Shown here: piece by piece, positions 63,162-64,000 of the stretch | Position numbering within the stretch: position 1 is the stretch's first letter | Layout of the letters: each line of letters opens with the position of its first letter | Assembly: GCA_021232515.1 (NCBI GenBank) | Contig: JAJPOQ010000034.1 | Coordinates: 50,107 to 114,106, forward strand | Direction of reading: 5' to 3' | Source: Lentisphaeraceae bacterium | Lineage (GTDB): Bacteria; Verrucomicrobiota; Lentisphaeria; Lentisphaerales; Lentisphaeraceae | DNA: 64,000 bases | Position numbers and translations under genes: made by a program | The notes under the pieces: model-generated | The model's database searches: none | What the model saw: the letters and a program-made list of their open reading frames with translations, nothing else | Told to the model about the DNA's origin: nothing

Positions 63162-63178
63162 CTCCCACTCTATAGCCT

Positions 63179-63275
63179 ATAAATTCACTCACACAGTTTA
63201 TTTAAAAGACCTATTACAGTCATCCTCTATTAGTTGACACAAAATAGAAAGTTTTAATCAAATTCAGAAAAATGG
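63179..63275. repeat. Direct repeat copy 2
   Basis: A 97-bp near-identical copy of the sequence at 61972-62070. It is directly adjacent to the recombinase remnant, at the point where integrase similarity stops. In this copy the position corresponding to the pseudopilin start codon is ATA and is not followed by a pilin sequence. Region 62877-63292, otherwise without an intact gene, is explained by this repeat plus the remnant. Confidence 0.92.
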
Positions 63276-63292
63276 AAGCTAAATACTGTTTA

Positions 63293-63799
63293 CTAAGATA
63301 AGCGCCTTAACCCAAATAAAGGTTCTTCAGCTGCTTCACAGAACTTTGTGAAGCGCTTTTTCTTTCCTCGCTGCTTACCCCAAATATCTATGGAGTGATC
63401 ACGTAGAGCGATCTGACTTCCTAAAACTACGCTATCTATCCAGTACCGACTTCTAGTCAAAAGTATATTGGCGGGGTCCTCACACTCTAAACTCAGCATA
63501 CTGGCAAACCTACTTCGAAAATACTCCTGGAGGCCTTTTAGAGATCTAGAATCTAAGTAAATAGAAAGAGCAGGAAGCATATGCTTTTTGAATGATTTCT
63601 GAAAAGGGTGAGTTCCACGCTGATGCCATATACTATAAGTTGAAAAGCGGTAATCTTTTGGGTCTTCAACTATCTCGGCCCGAACAGGGTTGAGCTCAAC
63701 ATATTGCAAACAAGAAACCAAAGCCTCTGAACCAACTAACTTCGTACACTTAAAACGCTGCTCCCACAAAGTTCCTCGCCGCTTATAAGTAACCGTCAA
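63293..63799 (-). pseudogene. 5'-truncated Y1/REP-type (IS200-like) transposase
   Basis: C-terminal two thirds of a REP-associated tyrosine transposase: GTLWEQRFKCTKLV, LVSCLQYVELNPVRAEIVED and DYRFSTYSIWHQRG are the family's middle segments. The catalytic N-terminal HUH motif is missing; only TTG 63799 begins an open frame after an in-frame stop (TAG) further upstream. It is a relic, probably unable to transpose. Confidence 0.85.
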
Positions 63800-63865
63800 T
63801 TCTAGGGCATCTTCATCTTAAGCATAGTCATCCTATACTTGTTTTGTTTATTAAAAATAAGGCAT

Positions 63866-64000
63866 ATGATGAAGTTCAACAATAAGCAAGAACAGTATGA
63901 GTGGTGGACTAAGGCCATCGGAAAAATTCAAAGTCATGATAAAAGTATCCGTGAGGGGTGCCGTGAAGTTGGAATTCAATTTTGGCAATACTACGAATGG
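63866..64000 (+). CDS. IS66-type insertion sequence accessory protein, 3' partial
   Basis: The frame opens with ATG 63866 or 63869 (AAGG three or six bases upstream) and remains open to the end of the window (45 codons). EQYEWWTKAIGKIQSHDKS and GCREVGIQFWQYYEW match the TnpA/orfA helix-turn-helix of IS66-like elements. Whether it is intact depends on sequence beyond the window. Confidence 0.7.
   Translation, partial: MMKFNNKQEQYEWWTKAIGKIQSHDKSIREGCREVGIQFWQYYEW

Overview
The window looks like chromosome of a low-GC, motile, Gram-negative bacterium of the PVC superphylum, most likely a marine Lentisphaerae (Lentisphaera-like). Pointers are a DUF1552 protein at the left edge, a Tat-exported Gfo/Idh/MocA oxidoreductase, a kinase-STAND-WD40 giant protein, and a prepilin-like protein with the H-x9-DG motif common in Planctomycetes/Lentisphaerae. 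Others are a LacI-controlled oxidoreductase/TIM-barrel isomerase pair and several lipoproteins. This placement is inference from gene content only. I saw no rRNA, tRNA, CRISPR array or prophage.

Layout. 1-8.2 kb: the end of a DUF1552 gene (probably frameshifted), then a minus-strand peptide ABC transporter operon of YejABEF type whose double ATPase is split into two genes, headed by a lipoprotein archaemetzincin. 8.4-19.8 kb: a housekeeping and regulatory block with a cyclophilin lipoprotein, an AroB-like cyclase with altered active-site positions, an IclR regulator, an exported stand-alone Lon-type (S16) protease domain, TrpF, an HTH-EIIA regulator, two single-domain response regulators, a YycJ-like hydrolase, RpoN, TrmH and RlmH. 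19.9-21.05 kb: a flagellin gene with a sigma-28-like promoter, two CsrA-type AGGA hairpins in its leader and a strong terminator. 21.2-35.8 kb: a fatty acid desaturase, the kinase-STAND-WD40 protein and a recC-recB-recD operon.

36-44.3 kb: small unknown proteins, a sugar-type catabolic divergon (LacI against oxidoreductase plus isomerase), a coiled-coil lipoprotein, a Tat oxidoreductase and an FHA protein. 44.5-46.4 kb: an AT-rich two-gene cassette of an ABC/AAA-type ATPase translationally coupled to a DUF4276/Toprim-like protein, preceded by a palindrome; this is the best candidate for an undescribed, possibly defensive, system. 46.4-61.2 kb: ArgS, a PH-domain membrane protein, a sugar ABC importer lacking an ATPase, gamma carbonic anhydrase, Gmk, a five-gene Gld-type ABC/GalM/HxpB operon and class I fumarase.

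61.2-64 kb is a mobile or scarred region: a pilin-like gene whose upstream 99 bp is duplicated 1.2 kb away, a ParE-type toxin with an unusual antitoxin, the C-terminal remnant of a tyrosine recombinase, a 5'-truncated Y1/REP-type transposase and the start of an IS66-type accessory gene. Neighbouring genes are packed very tightly (many ATGA overlaps and convergent 4-bp overlaps), so most regulation must sit at a few divergent intergenic gaps.
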